Shown: positions 51,171 to 59,230 of the stretch, piece by piece
Position numbering within the stretch: the first letter of the stretch is position 1
Layout of the letters: each line of letters starts with the position of its first letter
Assembly: GCF_016907895.1 (NCBI RefSeq)
Contig: NZ_JAFBCV010000001.1
Coordinates: 186,001 to 250,000, forward strand
DNA: 64,000 nucleotides
Direction of reading: 5' to 3'
DNA from: Shouchella xiaoxiensis
Lineage (GTDB): Bacteria; Bacillota; Bacilli; Bacillales; Bacillaceae_D
Program-made: the position numbers and the translations under genes
Notes under the pieces: model-generated
The model's input: only the letters and a program-made list of their open reading frames with translations
Told to the model about the DNA's origin: nothing
The model's database searches: none

Positions 51171-51386
51171 ATGAACTATCGAAAGAGTTATCTAGTAAGA
51201 ACTTGCCTATTGTACCTAATTTGTTCTCTCCTCTTTTTTACACTTGAATTCAGCGCACCCGATTGGTCTTATTTCTTTACAGTAAGTGCACTTTATTGGC
51301 TCGTCGTTTTTGCAGATTATCAGCGGAAGTTTCGGAGGGGAAAAGACAGAAATTTTAAGGAGAAAAAGAGGTTGGGCAGAGCTTAG
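51171..51386 (+). CDS. 71-residue membrane protein
   Basis: ATG at 51171 follows GGGGG. Two hydrophobic segments (10-27 and 34-50) and a strongly basic tail (RKFRRGKDRNFKEKKRLGRA). It follows the kinase by 26 bases and may be co-transcribed. Unknown family. Confidence 0.6.
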   Translation: MNYRKSYLVRTCLLYLICSLLFFTLEFSAPDWSYFFTVSALYWLVVFADYQRKFRRGKDRNFKEKKRLGRA

Positions 51387-51402
51387 TTTTAAATGGAAAA
51401 AA

Positions 51403-51428
51403 GCCTGTATCAAGGGAAAGATACAGGC
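51403..51428. terminator. Bidirectional terminator
   Basis: GCCTGTATC (51403-51411) pairs with GATACAGGC (51420-51428), with T-rich flanks on the plus side and a clear TTTTTTCC tail on the minus side. It serves both convergent operons. Confidence 0.85.
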
Positions 51429-51455
51429 TCTTAAATTTTAATTTTGGTAATTAGA

Positions 51456-52688
51456 TTAATTCACCATTGTAGGCTCGATAATATCTTTTCTGCGATACAC
51501 GCTTAGAATAAGACCTAACAGAGCAGAGTAAACGAGCAACATGCTTCCTCCGTAACTAATAAAAGGCAAGGGTACATCCATGATTGGGACTACTCCAAAC
51601 CCCATTAGGATGTTCCAACAAGCTGGAACAATAAATAATGCTGACCCTCCAATTGCTAGTAATCTGCCAAATAAATCCTTTGTTTTAAATGCATTTAACG
51701 AAATTCGTAAAATAAATACAAAGAGCAGTAGGCAAAGAGAAACACCGAATACCCAGCCAAGAGAATGAACGAGAAATGGGAACACAAAATCTGTATGTGC
51801 TTCTGGAAGCACAAGGTCATTGAAAAGTCCGGTGCCAAACCAGCCAGCCTCTGAAAGAATACCTTCTAATGGAAAGAATGTATCAGAGCGAGTAGTTCTA
51901 AGGAGAATTAAACTAATGAAAAGGATACCTATAAGCAAATGACCGACGGCGACTTTAATGGCAAATTGTTTATGACCAAATGAAAATACGTACATCGCTA
52001 ATACGCATAAAACGTAGATAATACTAAACATAATTTGTGGAACCATGATGTAGAGTAGGGCTGGAGTCCAAAATAGGAATAAGAACATTCCTTGTTTTTT
52101 CCATCCCTTAAACTCATGGAATTTTGTAAGAAGGCCGGCCCACGCAATAAAAAATAAGAATAAGGATATAGCTGGACCATCAATTGTCATACTCCCGACA
52201 GAAAGCCATTTTTTTGCTCCGTTAAGCTCAATGCCAAACAAGAAAGTTGCGAAAAATAGGAGTAAGCCACCTCCATAAAAATACATCCACAAGTTTTTTA
52301 GTTTTCTATAATCAAAGAAACGAAATCCTACGAGAACAATGATAGCTAGGACGAGCCAGACTAGTTGTTTATTCGTAAAAGCATGATGAACATCGCCAAT
52401 AAGTGGCAGAAAACTAATCCCTGCAAAAATGATAAATAAACCAATTAGGAGCCAATCAATTCTCGGTTTATGAAGGTGATTCATGTTTCGTCCAACAGTT
52501 GAGGGATCTCCCATTTCCTGCATGGCCTTTTTATCCGCATCCTTCACAGATAATCCTCTGTCTTGAAGGGATTGGCTCAGCTCTTCCATATGATTGCCAA
52601 GCTCTTTTTTGATCATGCTGTGGGCTTCCTTGGATTTCACTTTTGAGGTCACTTTACTTAAATAGTCTTCAAATCTAGAAGAACTCAT
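51456..52688 (-). CDS. SEDS (FtsW/RodA/SpoVE) protein with N-terminal prefix domain
   Basis: A 410-residue protein. Residues 1-70 are a soluble helical prefix (FEDYLSKVTSKVKSKEAHSMIKKELGNHMEEL...AMQEMGDPSTVGRNMN) seen before some permeases. Then come about ten membrane segments of the SEDS family: the catalytic-loop Asp in PEAHTDFVFPFLVHSLGW near 300, and PLPFISYGGSMLLVYSALLGLI near 370. SEDS proteins polymerise peptidoglycan from lipid II. It is encoded with an ECF sigma factor and a PadR-like regulator, so I infer a stress-induced accessory synthase or a related flippase. Overlaps the upstream gene by 4 bases. Confidence 0.85.
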   Translation of the reverse strand: MSSSRFEDYLSKVTSKVKSKEAHSMIKKELGNHMEELSQSLQDRGLSVKDADKKAMQEMGDPSTVGRNMNHLHKPRIDWLLIGLFIIFAGISFLPLIGDVHHAFTNKQLVWLVLAIIVLVGFRFFDYRKLKNLWMYFYGGGLLLFFATFLFGIELNGAKKWLSVGSMTIDGPAISLFLFFIAWAGLLTKFHEFKGWKKQGMFLFLFWTPALLYIMVPQIMFSIIYVLCVLAMYVFSFGHKQFAIKVAVGHLLIGILFISLILLRTTRSDTFFPLEGILSEAGWFGTGLFNDLVLPEAHTDFVFPFLVHSLGWVFGVSLCLLLFVFILRISLNAFKTKDLFGRLLAIGGSALFIVPACWNILMGFGVVPIMDVPLPFISYGGSMLLVYSALLGLILSVYRRKDIIEPTMVN

Positions 52689-53116
52689 AAAGAAGCCTCC
52701 TCAAGTAAATGTTTCAGTGATGCCTGTTGTTTAAGATCACTCTGTTCGTAAGCAGCTACGTATTTTTTCCCTTTTGTTGTTAAAGAATAATATTTTTTGT
52801 CTTCAATCCATTCTGAAGCAATCAATTTTTTATGTTCAAGTAGGTGTAAGAGAATATAAAGCTGTCCTTCATTGTTTTTGAAGCGAAGCTCATTTTTTTG
52901 AAGGAGTAGGGTCGAAATATCGTACCCATGCTTAGCTTCGTGTTGCAGTAAATCAAAGATATTCTTAAGGATTTCTACTTTCCAATAATGAAGTTCTAGA
53001 TGTGCTTGTTTCTTCTGGATTGTTTCCTTGACCGCATTTTTTCGCTCTTCGGAAAAAGATAGACCGCCAAAATCTTTTTTGAGAGAATTCTTTAAGTTAG
53101 AGAATGGGTCACCCAT
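52685..53116 (-). CDS. PadR-like regulator
   Basis: A 143-residue protein. Residues about 40-115 fit a PadR winged helix (HYWKVEILKNIFDLLQHEAKHGYDISTLL, NNEGQLYILLHLLEHKKLIASEW, KYYSLTTKGKKY). The first 40 residues form a charged helical extension, unlike simple PadR proteins. It sits between the sigma gene (2-base gap) and the SEDS gene (4-base overlap). It may modulate or replace an anti-sigma factor, which is otherwise absent. Confidence 0.8.
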   Translation of the reverse strand: MGDPFSNLKNSLKKDFGGLSFSEERKNAVKETIQKKQAHLELHYWKVEILKNIFDLLQHEAKHGYDISTLLLQKNELRFKNNEGQLYILLHLLEHKKLIASEWIEDKKYYSLTTKGKKYVAAYEQSDLKQQASLKHLLEEASL

Positions 53117-53118
53117 TG

Positions 53119-53667
53119 CTATACCTCCTTTTTCATCTTATGCTTTAGTAATTCTCTGGCATGTTTTACTCTCGTTTTTAACGTATTCGTATTTACACCT
53201 GTAATTTTGCTAATTTGTGCGAATGTAAGTTCTTCATAATAATGTAAGAAAACAACTTCCCTGTACTTCACCGGTAATTCCATAACAGCACTCGATAAAC
53301 GATCCGCTACATTTTTTGAGATAACTTCCTCATCCACCTGTTTTGATTTGGATGGAATATAATCCAAGATTTTCTTACCAAAATTGATTTTGCGGTAATG
53401 CCAGCTCCGCAAGTAATCCTTACAATGATTAACGGCAATTCGATAGAGCCACGTTTTTATCGACGAATGATGATTAAACTGAACTAGTTTTTCATAGCAC
53501 TTAATAAAGATCTCTTGCGTTAAATCCTCAGCTGTCGTTCGATTCTTTACATACGAAAAAACTAGATGCAATACATCATCGCTGTATGTATCCATTAATT
53601 GTCCGATCGCTTCTTCCGTATTTTCTATGTTATTTAAATCAATTGCTATTTCTTTAAGTTCGGCCAT
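53119..53667 (-). CDS. ECF RNA polymerase sigma factor
   Basis: A 182-residue sigma-70 family protein with only regions 2 and 4. Region 2 holds VFSYVKNRTTAEDLTQEIFIKCYEKL and IKTWLYRIAVNHCKDYLR; region 4 has LPVKYREVVFLHYYEELTFAQISKITGVNTNTLKTRVKHARELLK. The start at ATG 53667 follows GAAAGGGGTG. A possible self-recognised promoter lies at 53695-53721. It should drive its own operon with the PadR and SEDS genes, probably under envelope stress. Confidence 0.9.
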   Translation of the reverse strand: MAELKEIAIDLNNIENTEEAIGQLMDTYSDDVLHLVFSYVKNRTTAEDLTQEIFIKCYEKLVQFNHHSSIKTWLYRIAVNHCKDYLRSWHYRKINFGKKILDYIPSKSKQVDEEVISKNVADRLSSAVMELPVKYREVVFLHYYEELTFAQISKITGVNTNTLKTRVKHARELLKHKMKKEV

Positions 53668-53694
53668 TCACGTTTCACCCCTTTCACCATTTTA

Positions 53695-53721
53695 GACGAA
53701 GCAAGGAATGTTTTGGTTTGG
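53695..53721 (-). promoter_or_regulatory. Possible ECF-type autoregulatory promoter
   Basis: On the minus strand CCAAACC (53715-53721), 16 bases, CGTC (53695-53698). An AAC-type -35 with a CGTC -10 and 16-base spacer is the layout of Bacillus ECF promoters. Only one instance, so tentative. Confidence 0.4.
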
Positions 53722-53870
53722 AAAAATTTTTTTGTATGGGAATTGAACAATAAAGAACCTGTAACTATTCAAGTGGAACAAGTAGGTCGTTTATTCTTTT
53801 AGTAAATCAAACAAAAATAAATAGGTGAATGATATAATTAGGCTTATCTTTCTAATCGGAGGATCGAACT

Positions 53871-54101
53871 ATGAAACTTGTTAGACTTATTCTAGGAATT
53901 ATTGTTGTATCTTTATCAAGTTATGCTCTACTAACAGGCGTAACAGAAGCGCTCATCCCCTATGTGCTTTTTTTCTTAGGTGCGATGCTTTTCGTTAGTG
54001 GGATGATTGAATTTCGTAAGAAAAGTAAGACTATGGCAATTTTACTTTTCTTTGTAACGGGTTTTAATTTTATTGTTTTGTTTACGATTCTACTATCTTA
54101 A
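53871..54101 (+). CDS. DUF3953-like membrane protein
   Basis: A 76-residue protein with three hydrophobic segments and a short basic loop EFRKKSK. The pattern MKLVRLILGIIVVSLSSYALLTG...YVLFFLGAMLFVSGMIEFRKK fits DUF3953 (YczI-like) proteins of Bacillus, of unknown function. The start at ATG 53871 follows GGAGGATCG. Confidence 0.7.
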   Translation: MKLVRLILGIIVVSLSSYALLTGVTEALIPYVLFFLGAMLFVSGMIEFRKKSKTMAILLFFVTGFNFIVLFTILLS

Positions 54102-54103
54102 CT

Positions 54104-54135
54104 AAGCTTTCCTTAAAAACAGGGAAGCTTTTTTT
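54104..54135 (+). terminator. Terminator after 53871-54101
   Basis: AAGCTTTCC (54104-54112) pairs with GGGAAGCTT (54122-54130), followed by TTTTTG. Confidence 0.8.
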
Positions 54136-54269
54136 GTTGCTTAATCATTATTTAAGCGAAAAAGTATGAAGGAACAATGGGCTGTTAAACAGAAGAGAAG
54201 GAATAGTGGTGCAGGAAGATGTAAACGAGGGTTGCTTTTGAAAGCATGAAGAGAAAGGACTGAGTAAAG

Positions 54270-54672
54270 TTGATCAAAGTTAATGTCGCGTATGCCCTCA
54301 TTCATAAAGAAGATGAAGGTAAAATCCTGATGGTTTATAACAAGGATCGAGGCTGGTCGTTGCCTGGAGGAAGAGGAAACGTTGGAACAAGCACTCGTTC
54401 GAGAAGTGAAAGAAGAAACCAGTTTAACCGTTAAAGCTGATGGCATAGTCGCTGTAAACGAAGCAAAATCTAAAGAGAAGGGTGTTCACACACTATTTAT
54501 AACGTTTAAAGCAGTGGTTGTTGAAGGGAAGATTGCAATCAATGATAGAGAAGAAGAAATTCAAGAAATAGAATGGGTCGACATAAAAAGAGCGAATGAA
54601 TACATGCCATATCACTTGAACGGGGTTGAGCGCTTGCTACAAATGGGGATTCCTTATATATATCAAGATTAA
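54270..54672 (+). pseudogene. Frameshifted Nudix hydrolase gene
   Basis: From TTG 54270 the frame reads IKVNVAYALIHKEDEGKILMVYNKDRGWSLPGG, the start of a Nudix fold. It then leaves frame. The continuation EETLEQALVREVKEETSLTV lies in another frame and holds the REVxEET half of the Nudix box, running to 54672. Compared with the G-x5-E spacing of the family, about 11 bases are missing just after LPGG, removing the front of the catalytic box. Either a true pseudogene or a sequence error; activity would need both ends in one frame. Confidence 0.8.
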
Positions 54673-54883
54673 TTACAGGCTAATTTATATTGCGAAAATA
54701 GGTAAATATTATATAAAATATAAGCAATGTATTGAAAAAGGAGAATTAGAATGGCAACTTCCTAAAACGTAGTAAAAATAAAAATTCACCCAATAAAACG
54801 GGAGAAGTGTGTCTTTTTAAACGTTTTAGGACGTACGACTGGTCTTGTTTACGTGCGTCCTCATTAATAGGAGGATGATGATG

Positions 54884-55663
54884 ATGAAGCCTTTACATGG
54901 GAAAATCGCTATAGTTACTGGAGCAAGTCGCGCTCAAGGAATAGGTGCTGCTATTTGTTTGGCCCTTGCAGAAGCAGGTGTAGATATATTCTTTACGCAT
55001 TGGTCTAGTTTTGATGAAGTTGAGGGAAACGGGAAAGAGGTTCATTTTCCAGATGTACTGTGTGAACAGATAAAAAGTCTTGGTGTGCGGGCAAACCAAA
55101 TGCCGTTAGACTTAAGCCTAGAAGAAGCTCCAATAATGCTGTTGGAAGCTGTTGAACAATCTCTTGGGACAGCGTCTATTCTAGTTAATAACGCAACTTA
55201 TGAATCTCCAACAAATTTTCGCGATTTGAATGCTGAAATGTTAACAAAGCATTATAAAGTAAACAATTTGGGAACATTGATGCTATCAGTTGAATTTGCG
55301 AAGAAATATGAAAAAAGCTTTAAAGATAAAAAGGCTGGGCGAATTATCAATCTGGTTTCAGGTGGACCTGACCCTAATAACCTAGCTTATATTGCTACAA
55401 AAGGTATGATTATTGCGGCCACAGAGCCTTTATCCGTTGCGCTTGCACCTATCGGAATCACGGTGAACTCCATTAATCCCGGACCGACGGACTCAGGCTG
55501 GATGAATGATGAGATTAAGAACCACTTACTACCTCAGTTTCCTTCTGGTCGAATAGGAAAGCCCGAAGATGTCGCAAAAACAATTTCATTTCTATCTAGC
55601 GACGACTCTTATTGGTTAACGGGACAAACCATTCGGAGCGAGGGTGGTTTTTTAGGCAAGTAG
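54884..55663 (+). CDS. Short-chain dehydrogenase/reductase
   Basis: A 259-residue SDR with a slightly unusual cofactor loop TGASRAQGIG (9-18), NNAT in place of NNAG near 101, LVSGG as the Ser region and YIATK as the Tyr-Lys pair near 170, then PGPTDSGWM and the C-terminal LTGQTIRSEGG. This resembles the group near 3-oxoacyl reductases and antibiotic-biosynthesis ketoreductases. Four ATGs in tandem follow AGGAGG; the third or fourth (54881/54884) has the best spacing. Substrate unknown. Confidence 0.85.
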   Translation: MKPLHGKIAIVTGASRAQGIGAAICLALAEAGVDIFFTHWSSFDEVEGNGKEVHFPDVLCEQIKSLGVRANQMPLDLSLEEAPIMLLEAVEQSLGTASILVNNATYESPTNFRDLNAEMLTKHYKVNNLGTLMLSVEFAKKYEKSFKDKKAGRIINLVSGGPDPNNLAYIATKGMIIAATEPLSVALAPIGITVNSINPGPTDSGWMNDEIKNHLLPQFPSGRIGKPEDVAKTISFLSSDDSYWLTGQTIRSEGGFLGK

Positions 55664-55668
55664 AAGGT

Positions 55669-55701
55669 AAAAAGGGTTGCTGATAGTTAGCAATCCTTTT
55701 T
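55669..55701. terminator. Bidirectional terminator
   Basis: AAAAAGGGTTGCT (55669-55681) pairs with AGCAATCCTTTTT (55689-55701), one G-U pair; T-runs on both strands. Confidence 0.85.
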
Positions 55702-55708
55702 ACCGCTT

Positions 55709-56254
55709 CTATTCCATTCTCCACTCCTCAGCTAACATCCCATAAACCGCAACATCCACAAAATGGTCATGATTCCACTCGCCAGCTCGGATGGTTCCTT
55801 CATGAATGAACCCGAGATTCTCTGGAACACGTCTGCTTTTGTGATTACCAACGGCAGCGCGAATTTCTACTTTGTTTAACTTTAATTCGTCCATGCCATA
55901 GTCCGTTAATGCTTTCGTCGCTTTCGTCATGATGCCATTCCCTTGAAAGTCTTCACCTAGCCAGTAGCCGATGTATGCGGTCTTTATTGAAATATCAATG
56001 CTAGTGAACCCGACCATGCCTACAATTTCTCCATTAAATAGAATGACGGTACTAATCATTTTCTTGTCTTTATAGCCTTCAATTCGTCTGCGAATGAAAT
56101 TTCTTGTATCTTCAACGCTGTGGGTGGAGTAAACCCACGGTAACCACTCTTTTAAATAGTCTCTGTGATCGTCAGTTAATGTAAAAACGCGGTCAGCGTC
56201 ACTCATTTCAATTAACCGAATAGACAGGTTCTCATCTATTTGCTTGATAAACAT
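55709..56254 (-). CDS. RimL/YdaF-type GNAT acetyltransferase
   Basis: A 181-residue GNAT of the ribosomal-protein N-acetyltransferase group: LSIRLIEMSDADRVFTL at 10-26, YIGYWLGEDFQGNGIMTKATKALTDYG with the acetyl-CoA loop QGNGIM, and VEIRAAVGNHKSRRVPENLGFIHEGTIR. The usual NxxSRxIPExLGF motif reads NHKSRRVPENLGF. The start at ATG 56254 follows AAGGAGGACCAC. Acceptor unknown. Confidence 0.87.
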   Translation of the reverse strand: MFIKQIDENLSIRLIEMSDADRVFTLTDDHRDYLKEWLPWVYSTHSVEDTRNFIRRRIEGYKDKKMISTVILFNGEIVGMVGFTSIDISIKTAYIGYWLGEDFQGNGIMTKATKALTDYGMDELKLNKVEIRAAVGNHKSRRVPENLGFIHEGTIRAGEWNHDHFVDVAVYGMLAEEWRME

Positions 56255-56418
56255 TGTGGTCCTCCTTTTTGTATTACTACCATCTTATCAAAAAATCCTA
56301 GATCGCTGGTTATTATCTATAGCTTGTTTGAAGCAGGAATAAGGTTATGACACGGGGGGAATAAAAAAGAGGATATCAGAGTGTTTTGGCTTTCACCTTG
56401 TCGTAACAGGAGGTTCCA

Positions 56419-56604
56419 ATGTTTCTTATTCTTGTAAGAGTGGTTGTTTTTCTAGCGGTATTTGTTGCCATGTTTTCTGTGATTCGGTGGGCTTATCATG
56501 CTTTTTCGCTATTCTCTGGAGTGGCAGACATCCTATTTATCATTTTGATCCTGCCTATCATCATTGTTACTTCTTCGATCGTGTCGGGTAAGGTGAAAAT
56601 TTGA
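56419..56604 (+). CDS. 61-residue membrane protein
   Basis: ATG at 56419 follows AGGAGGTTCCA. Two hydrophobic segments (1-22 and 37-56) with a short aromatic loop RWAYHAFSLF. Unknown family. Confidence 0.6.
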   Translation: MFLILVRVVVFLAVFVAMFSVIRWAYHAFSLFSGVADILFIILILPIIIVTSSIVSGKVKI

Positions 56605-56629
56605 CGTTACCAAAGCATGTGAGAACATT

Positions 56630-56658
56630 TTGCTTTCTCATTCGAGTTCAGCTATAAT
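56630..56658 (+). promoter_or_regulatory. Promoter of leader ORF and SDR gene
   Basis: TTGCTT (56630-56635), 17 bases, TATAAT (56653-56658). The predicted start near 56665 leaves a leader of about 255 nt before the SDR gene. Confidence 0.65.
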
Positions 56659-56689
56659 TCTACCTACAAATCTAAGGAGGGGTTATTAA

Positions 56690-56722
56690 ATGCTTATTCA
56701 TTTCCGTGCATTGAACAACTAA
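56690..56722 (+). CDS. Possible 10-residue leader peptide
   Basis: ATG at 56690 lies 6-7 bases after AAGGAGGGG and encodes MLIHFRALNN then a stop. A strong promoter and ribosome site for a 10-codon frame, followed by 200 non-coding bases, suggest a regulatory leader. A small hairpin (TGAAC/GTTCA, 56712-56730) overlaps its end, but no terminator is evident before the SDR gene. Confidence 0.4.
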   Translation: MLIHFRALNN

Positions 56723-56921
56723 TTGAATCGTTCATTGGCTCTGACTTTTTCAGGGTGAAGCGGGATAAATCTGTCCATTTATAAATCTCTTAACGTTTAT
56801 GGAGGAGTATGGCGATTACAGCCATGCTTCTTTGAATTTGTCGGATATCCACGCCTTATCTAAAAAGGTAAGAGACACTGTTTGATTCATTTTTATCCTA
56901 AAAAAGATGAGGAGTGTCTTT

Positions 56922-57767
56922 ATGAAAACGAGTAAAACAAGAGTATGGTTCATCACAGGTGCTAGTAGCGGCTTAGGACGAGAGTTTACGAAAACAGCCC
57001 TTGAATCAGGAGACAAGGTTGTTGGCGTTGCGCGAACGACAGAGAGCTTGAATGAGCTTGAAGAACAATATCAGGATACGTTTAAGTCGTTCAAACTGGA
57101 TATTACCGATAGGGAAGCGGTTTTTACTGTGATTGATCAAGCAGTAAGCCATTTTGGAAACCTTGATGTAGTAGTGAACAATGCAGGCAATATGATTATG
57201 GGAATGGTCGAGGAGTTCACTGAAGCAGAAATAAGGCAGCAAATAGACACCAATTTCTATGGCTCTGTTTGGGTTAGTCAAGCTGTTCTACCCTATTTGC
57301 GAAAACAAAAATCTGGTCATATTGTGCAAATTTCTAGCATCGGTGGCGTACTTGCGGGGCCGCTGACGGGAATGTATAGCGCCAGTAAATTTGCGTTAGA
57401 AGGCTTTAGTGAAGCACTGGCACAAGAAGCTTCTCATTTTGGCATCGATGTCTCAATCGTGGAGCCGGGCGGGTATTGGACGAATCTTTATACGCAAATG
57501 CAGTTTGCGGATGTAAAGGAAGAATATCGTCCTGTCCGAGAGTTTTTGGCAAGCCAAGAATACGAAAGCAGAGACAGCCACCCTAAGGAAGCGGCTAAAG
57601 CGCTAATGAGACTCGTTAACGCTGAAAACCCACCTTTACGATTGCTGTTAGGGAGTCAAATCTTTGATGCGGCGATTGACCATGAAACGAGGAAAATAGC
57701 AACATGGAGAGAATGGGAAAGCGTAAGCCGAGCGGCAGAGAACGCCATTCCGAATCCTGAAGAGTAG
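56922..57767 (+). CDS. Short-chain dehydrogenase/reductase
   Basis: A 281-residue SDR: WFITGASSGLGREF (cofactor motif TGASSGLG), VARTTE after strand 2, LDITD near 59, NNAGN near 87, Ser in QISSIGG and YSASK near 153, then the PGGYWTN region. The longer C-terminus places it with the group often annotated as SDR family oxidoreductases with broad aldehyde/ketone substrates. The start at ATG 56922 follows GAGGAG. It follows a long leader with a 10-codon frame. Confidence 0.88.
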   Translation: MKTSKTRVWFITGASSGLGREFTKTALESGDKVVGVARTTESLNELEEQYQDTFKSFKLDITDREAVFTVIDQAVSHFGNLDVVVNNAGNMIMGMVEEFTEAEIRQQIDTNFYGSVWVSQAVLPYLRKQKSGHIVQISSIGGVLAGPLTGMYSASKFALEGFSEALAQEASHFGIDVSIVEPGGYWTNLYTQMQFADVKEEYRPVREFLASQEYESRDSHPKEAAKALMRLVNAENPPLRLLLGSQIFDAAIDHETRKIATWREWESVSRAAENAIPNPEE

Positions 57768-57809
57768 ATAAGTGTAGAAGTAGCAGGGACAAAAGGATGT
57801 GAACAAAAT

Positions 57810-57853
57810 GAACAGACGATGATCCAATTTGGATTAATCGTCTGTTCGTTTTT
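57810..57853 (+). terminator. Terminator of the SDR gene
   Basis: GAACAGACGAT (57810-57820) pairs with ATCGTCTGTTC (57837-57847); an inner ATCCA/TGGAT pairing extends the stem. Followed by GTTTTTC. Confidence 0.88.
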
Positions 57854-57888
57854 CTTCTAAATAAATGTTAGGAGAAAAGGAGGCTCCA

Positions 57889-58011
57889 ATGAAACAGCAC
57901 GAGTCTGAACTGGTCTGTATTCCTACGAAAAACGCTGAGGACACGCCCGCGAAAAGCGGAGGATGCTCCTATAACGTATTTGTATCAGTGTCCAACCTCT
58001 CTAGGTGCTAA
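57889..58011 (+). CDS. Possible 40-residue Cys-containing peptide
   Basis: ATG at 57889 follows AAAGGAGG with ideal spacing, and the frame runs 40 codons (MKQHESELVC ... SVSNLSRC) to a stop four bases before the namA stop on the other strand. Three Cys. The GC-rich middle (around 57930-57965) resembles intergenic repeat DNA, so the frame may be chance despite its ribosome site. Confidence 0.35.
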   Translation: MKQHESELVCIPTKNAEDTPAKSGGCSYNVFVSVSNLSRC

Positions 58012-58015
58012 TTCA

Positions 58016-59059
58016 TTATCTGATTGCTCTTCCATATTGTTTTGGTGGTGTAACTTCTTTAGTAATTTCTTTAATCGCATGCATGGCCCAATACGGATCA
58101 TTTAACATTCCACGTGCAACTGCGACTAAATCAGCATCCATATTCGATAAAACAGATTCGGCAACTTGTGGATTTTCTAATCGACCTACTGCAATTACAG
58201 GAACATGTAACTGTTCCTTAAACGCTTTTGCGAAAGGGACTTGGTAAGCCGGCGTATTGAGTGGTTTCTTTTTACCGGGTAACCCTTCGCCGCCTGTTGA
58301 AATATGGAACATATCTACTCCCGCTGCTTGAAACGACTTTGCCATTTCTAGTGAATGATCGAGATCATAGCCCCCATCAATATATTCAATAGCTGAAAGG
58401 CGCATTAAGAGCGGCATATTTTTCGGCATGACCGATTTAACTGCTTTAATGACCTCTACACCGAACTTAGATAACTCGCCATACTCGTCAGAGCGGTTAT
58501 TAATACTTGGAGACATAAATTGATGCAGCAAATATCCGTGGGCTCCGTGTAATTCAATCGTATCAAAACCCGCTTTTACCGCTCTTTCAGCCGCCTCCTT
58601 AAAGTTCAAAATCATTCGTTTTACTTCGCTTGTCTCTAAGGCTCTCGGCGGAGTTAATTTGCCATTCTTCGTCTCTTCAGGAATAACATCAGTAGGAATA
58701 TTCGAAGCGCTGACGGGTTGAGTAGCATCCTCTGCTTTTCGACCAGCGTGGGCAATCTGTATCCCGATTTTCGTATCATACTTATGAACTTCGTTAATAA
58801 TCCGTTGATACGCTGGAATTTGCGCATCTGTCCACAGTCCTAAATCTTGATCGGTAATTCGTCCATCTGGTTCGACGCCAGTCATCTCCATAATGATTAA
58901 TCCAGCACCACCAACAGCTCTAGAAACATAGTGAACAAAGTGCCAATCGTTCGGTATACCATCCTCTTTGTCAACAGAATACTGACACATTGGCGGCATA
59001 ACAACACGATTTTTTAAATCTAGTCCTTTAATTGAATAAGGTGTTTGTATAATAGACAT
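58016..59059 (-). CDS. namA: NADPH dehydrogenase NamA (YqjM), old yellow enzyme
   Basis: A 347-residue FMN-dependent ene-reductase. KNRVVMPPMCQYS near 16-28 carries the redox-tuning Cys of the YqjM group, IQIAHAGRKA near 98 the substrate His, DTIELHGAHGYLLHQFMSP near 165, HISTGGEGL near 250, and VIAVGRLENPQ then ADLVAVARGMLNDPYW the FMN-binding end. It reduces activated double bonds and nitro compounds. The start at ATG 59059 follows GGGAGTGG. A palindrome and promoter lie between it and the divergent MarR gene, its likely regulator. Confidence 0.94.
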   Translation of the reverse strand: MSIIQTPYSIKGLDLKNRVVMPPMCQYSVDKEDGIPNDWHFVHYVSRAVGGAGLIIMEMTGVEPDGRITDQDLGLWTDAQIPAYQRIINEVHKYDTKIGIQIAHAGRKAEDATQPVSASNIPTDVIPEETKNGKLTPPRALETSEVKRMILNFKEAAERAVKAGFDTIELHGAHGYLLHQFMSPSINNRSDEYGELSKFGVEVIKAVKSVMPKNMPLLMRLSAIEYIDGGYDLDHSLEMAKSFQAAGVDMFHISTGGEGLPGKKKPLNTPAYQVPFAKAFKEQLHVPVIAVGRLENPQVAESVLSNMDADLVAVARGMLNDPYWAMHAIKEITKEVTPPKQYGRAIR

Positions 59060-59085
59060 CAAATCCACTCCCAATCATTTATTTG

Positions 59086-59099
59086 TTTGCGCACGCAAA
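59086..59099. promoter_or_regulatory. Probable MarR operator
   Basis: TTTGCG-CA-CGCAAA is a perfect palindrome just downstream of the predicted namA start point and between the divergent genes; a natural site for the adjacent MarR-type regulator. Confidence 0.65.
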
Positions 59100-59118
59100 T
59101 ATTTTCCCTTGAAATTTG

Positions 59119-59146
59119 ATTATAAACAGATTTCTCATGAATGCAA
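59119..59146 (-). promoter_or_regulatory. namA promoter
   Basis: On the minus strand TTGCAT (59141-59146), 16 bases, TATAAT (59119-59124). The operator at 59086-59099 would block elongation or initiation. Confidence 0.65.
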
Positions 59147-59170
59147 GACTTTTATATCGTAGTGGCACAA

Positions 59171-59199
59171 TTGTCTACAATTTATCAATATAGTATGCT
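59171..59199 (+). promoter_or_regulatory. marR-type gene promoter
   Basis: TTGTCT (59171-59176), 17 bases, TATGCT (59194-59199), 32 bases before the ATG. Confidence 0.55.
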
Positions 59200-59230
59200 A
59201 AAGAGGGATAAAAGAATTGAGGTTAGTCAT

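Noticed and set aside
57925-57970. Third copy of the dispersed repeat
   Set aside because: The GC-rich stretch with GCGGAGGATG only resembles one short element; the ordered blocks of the 9432 and 16813 copies are absent.
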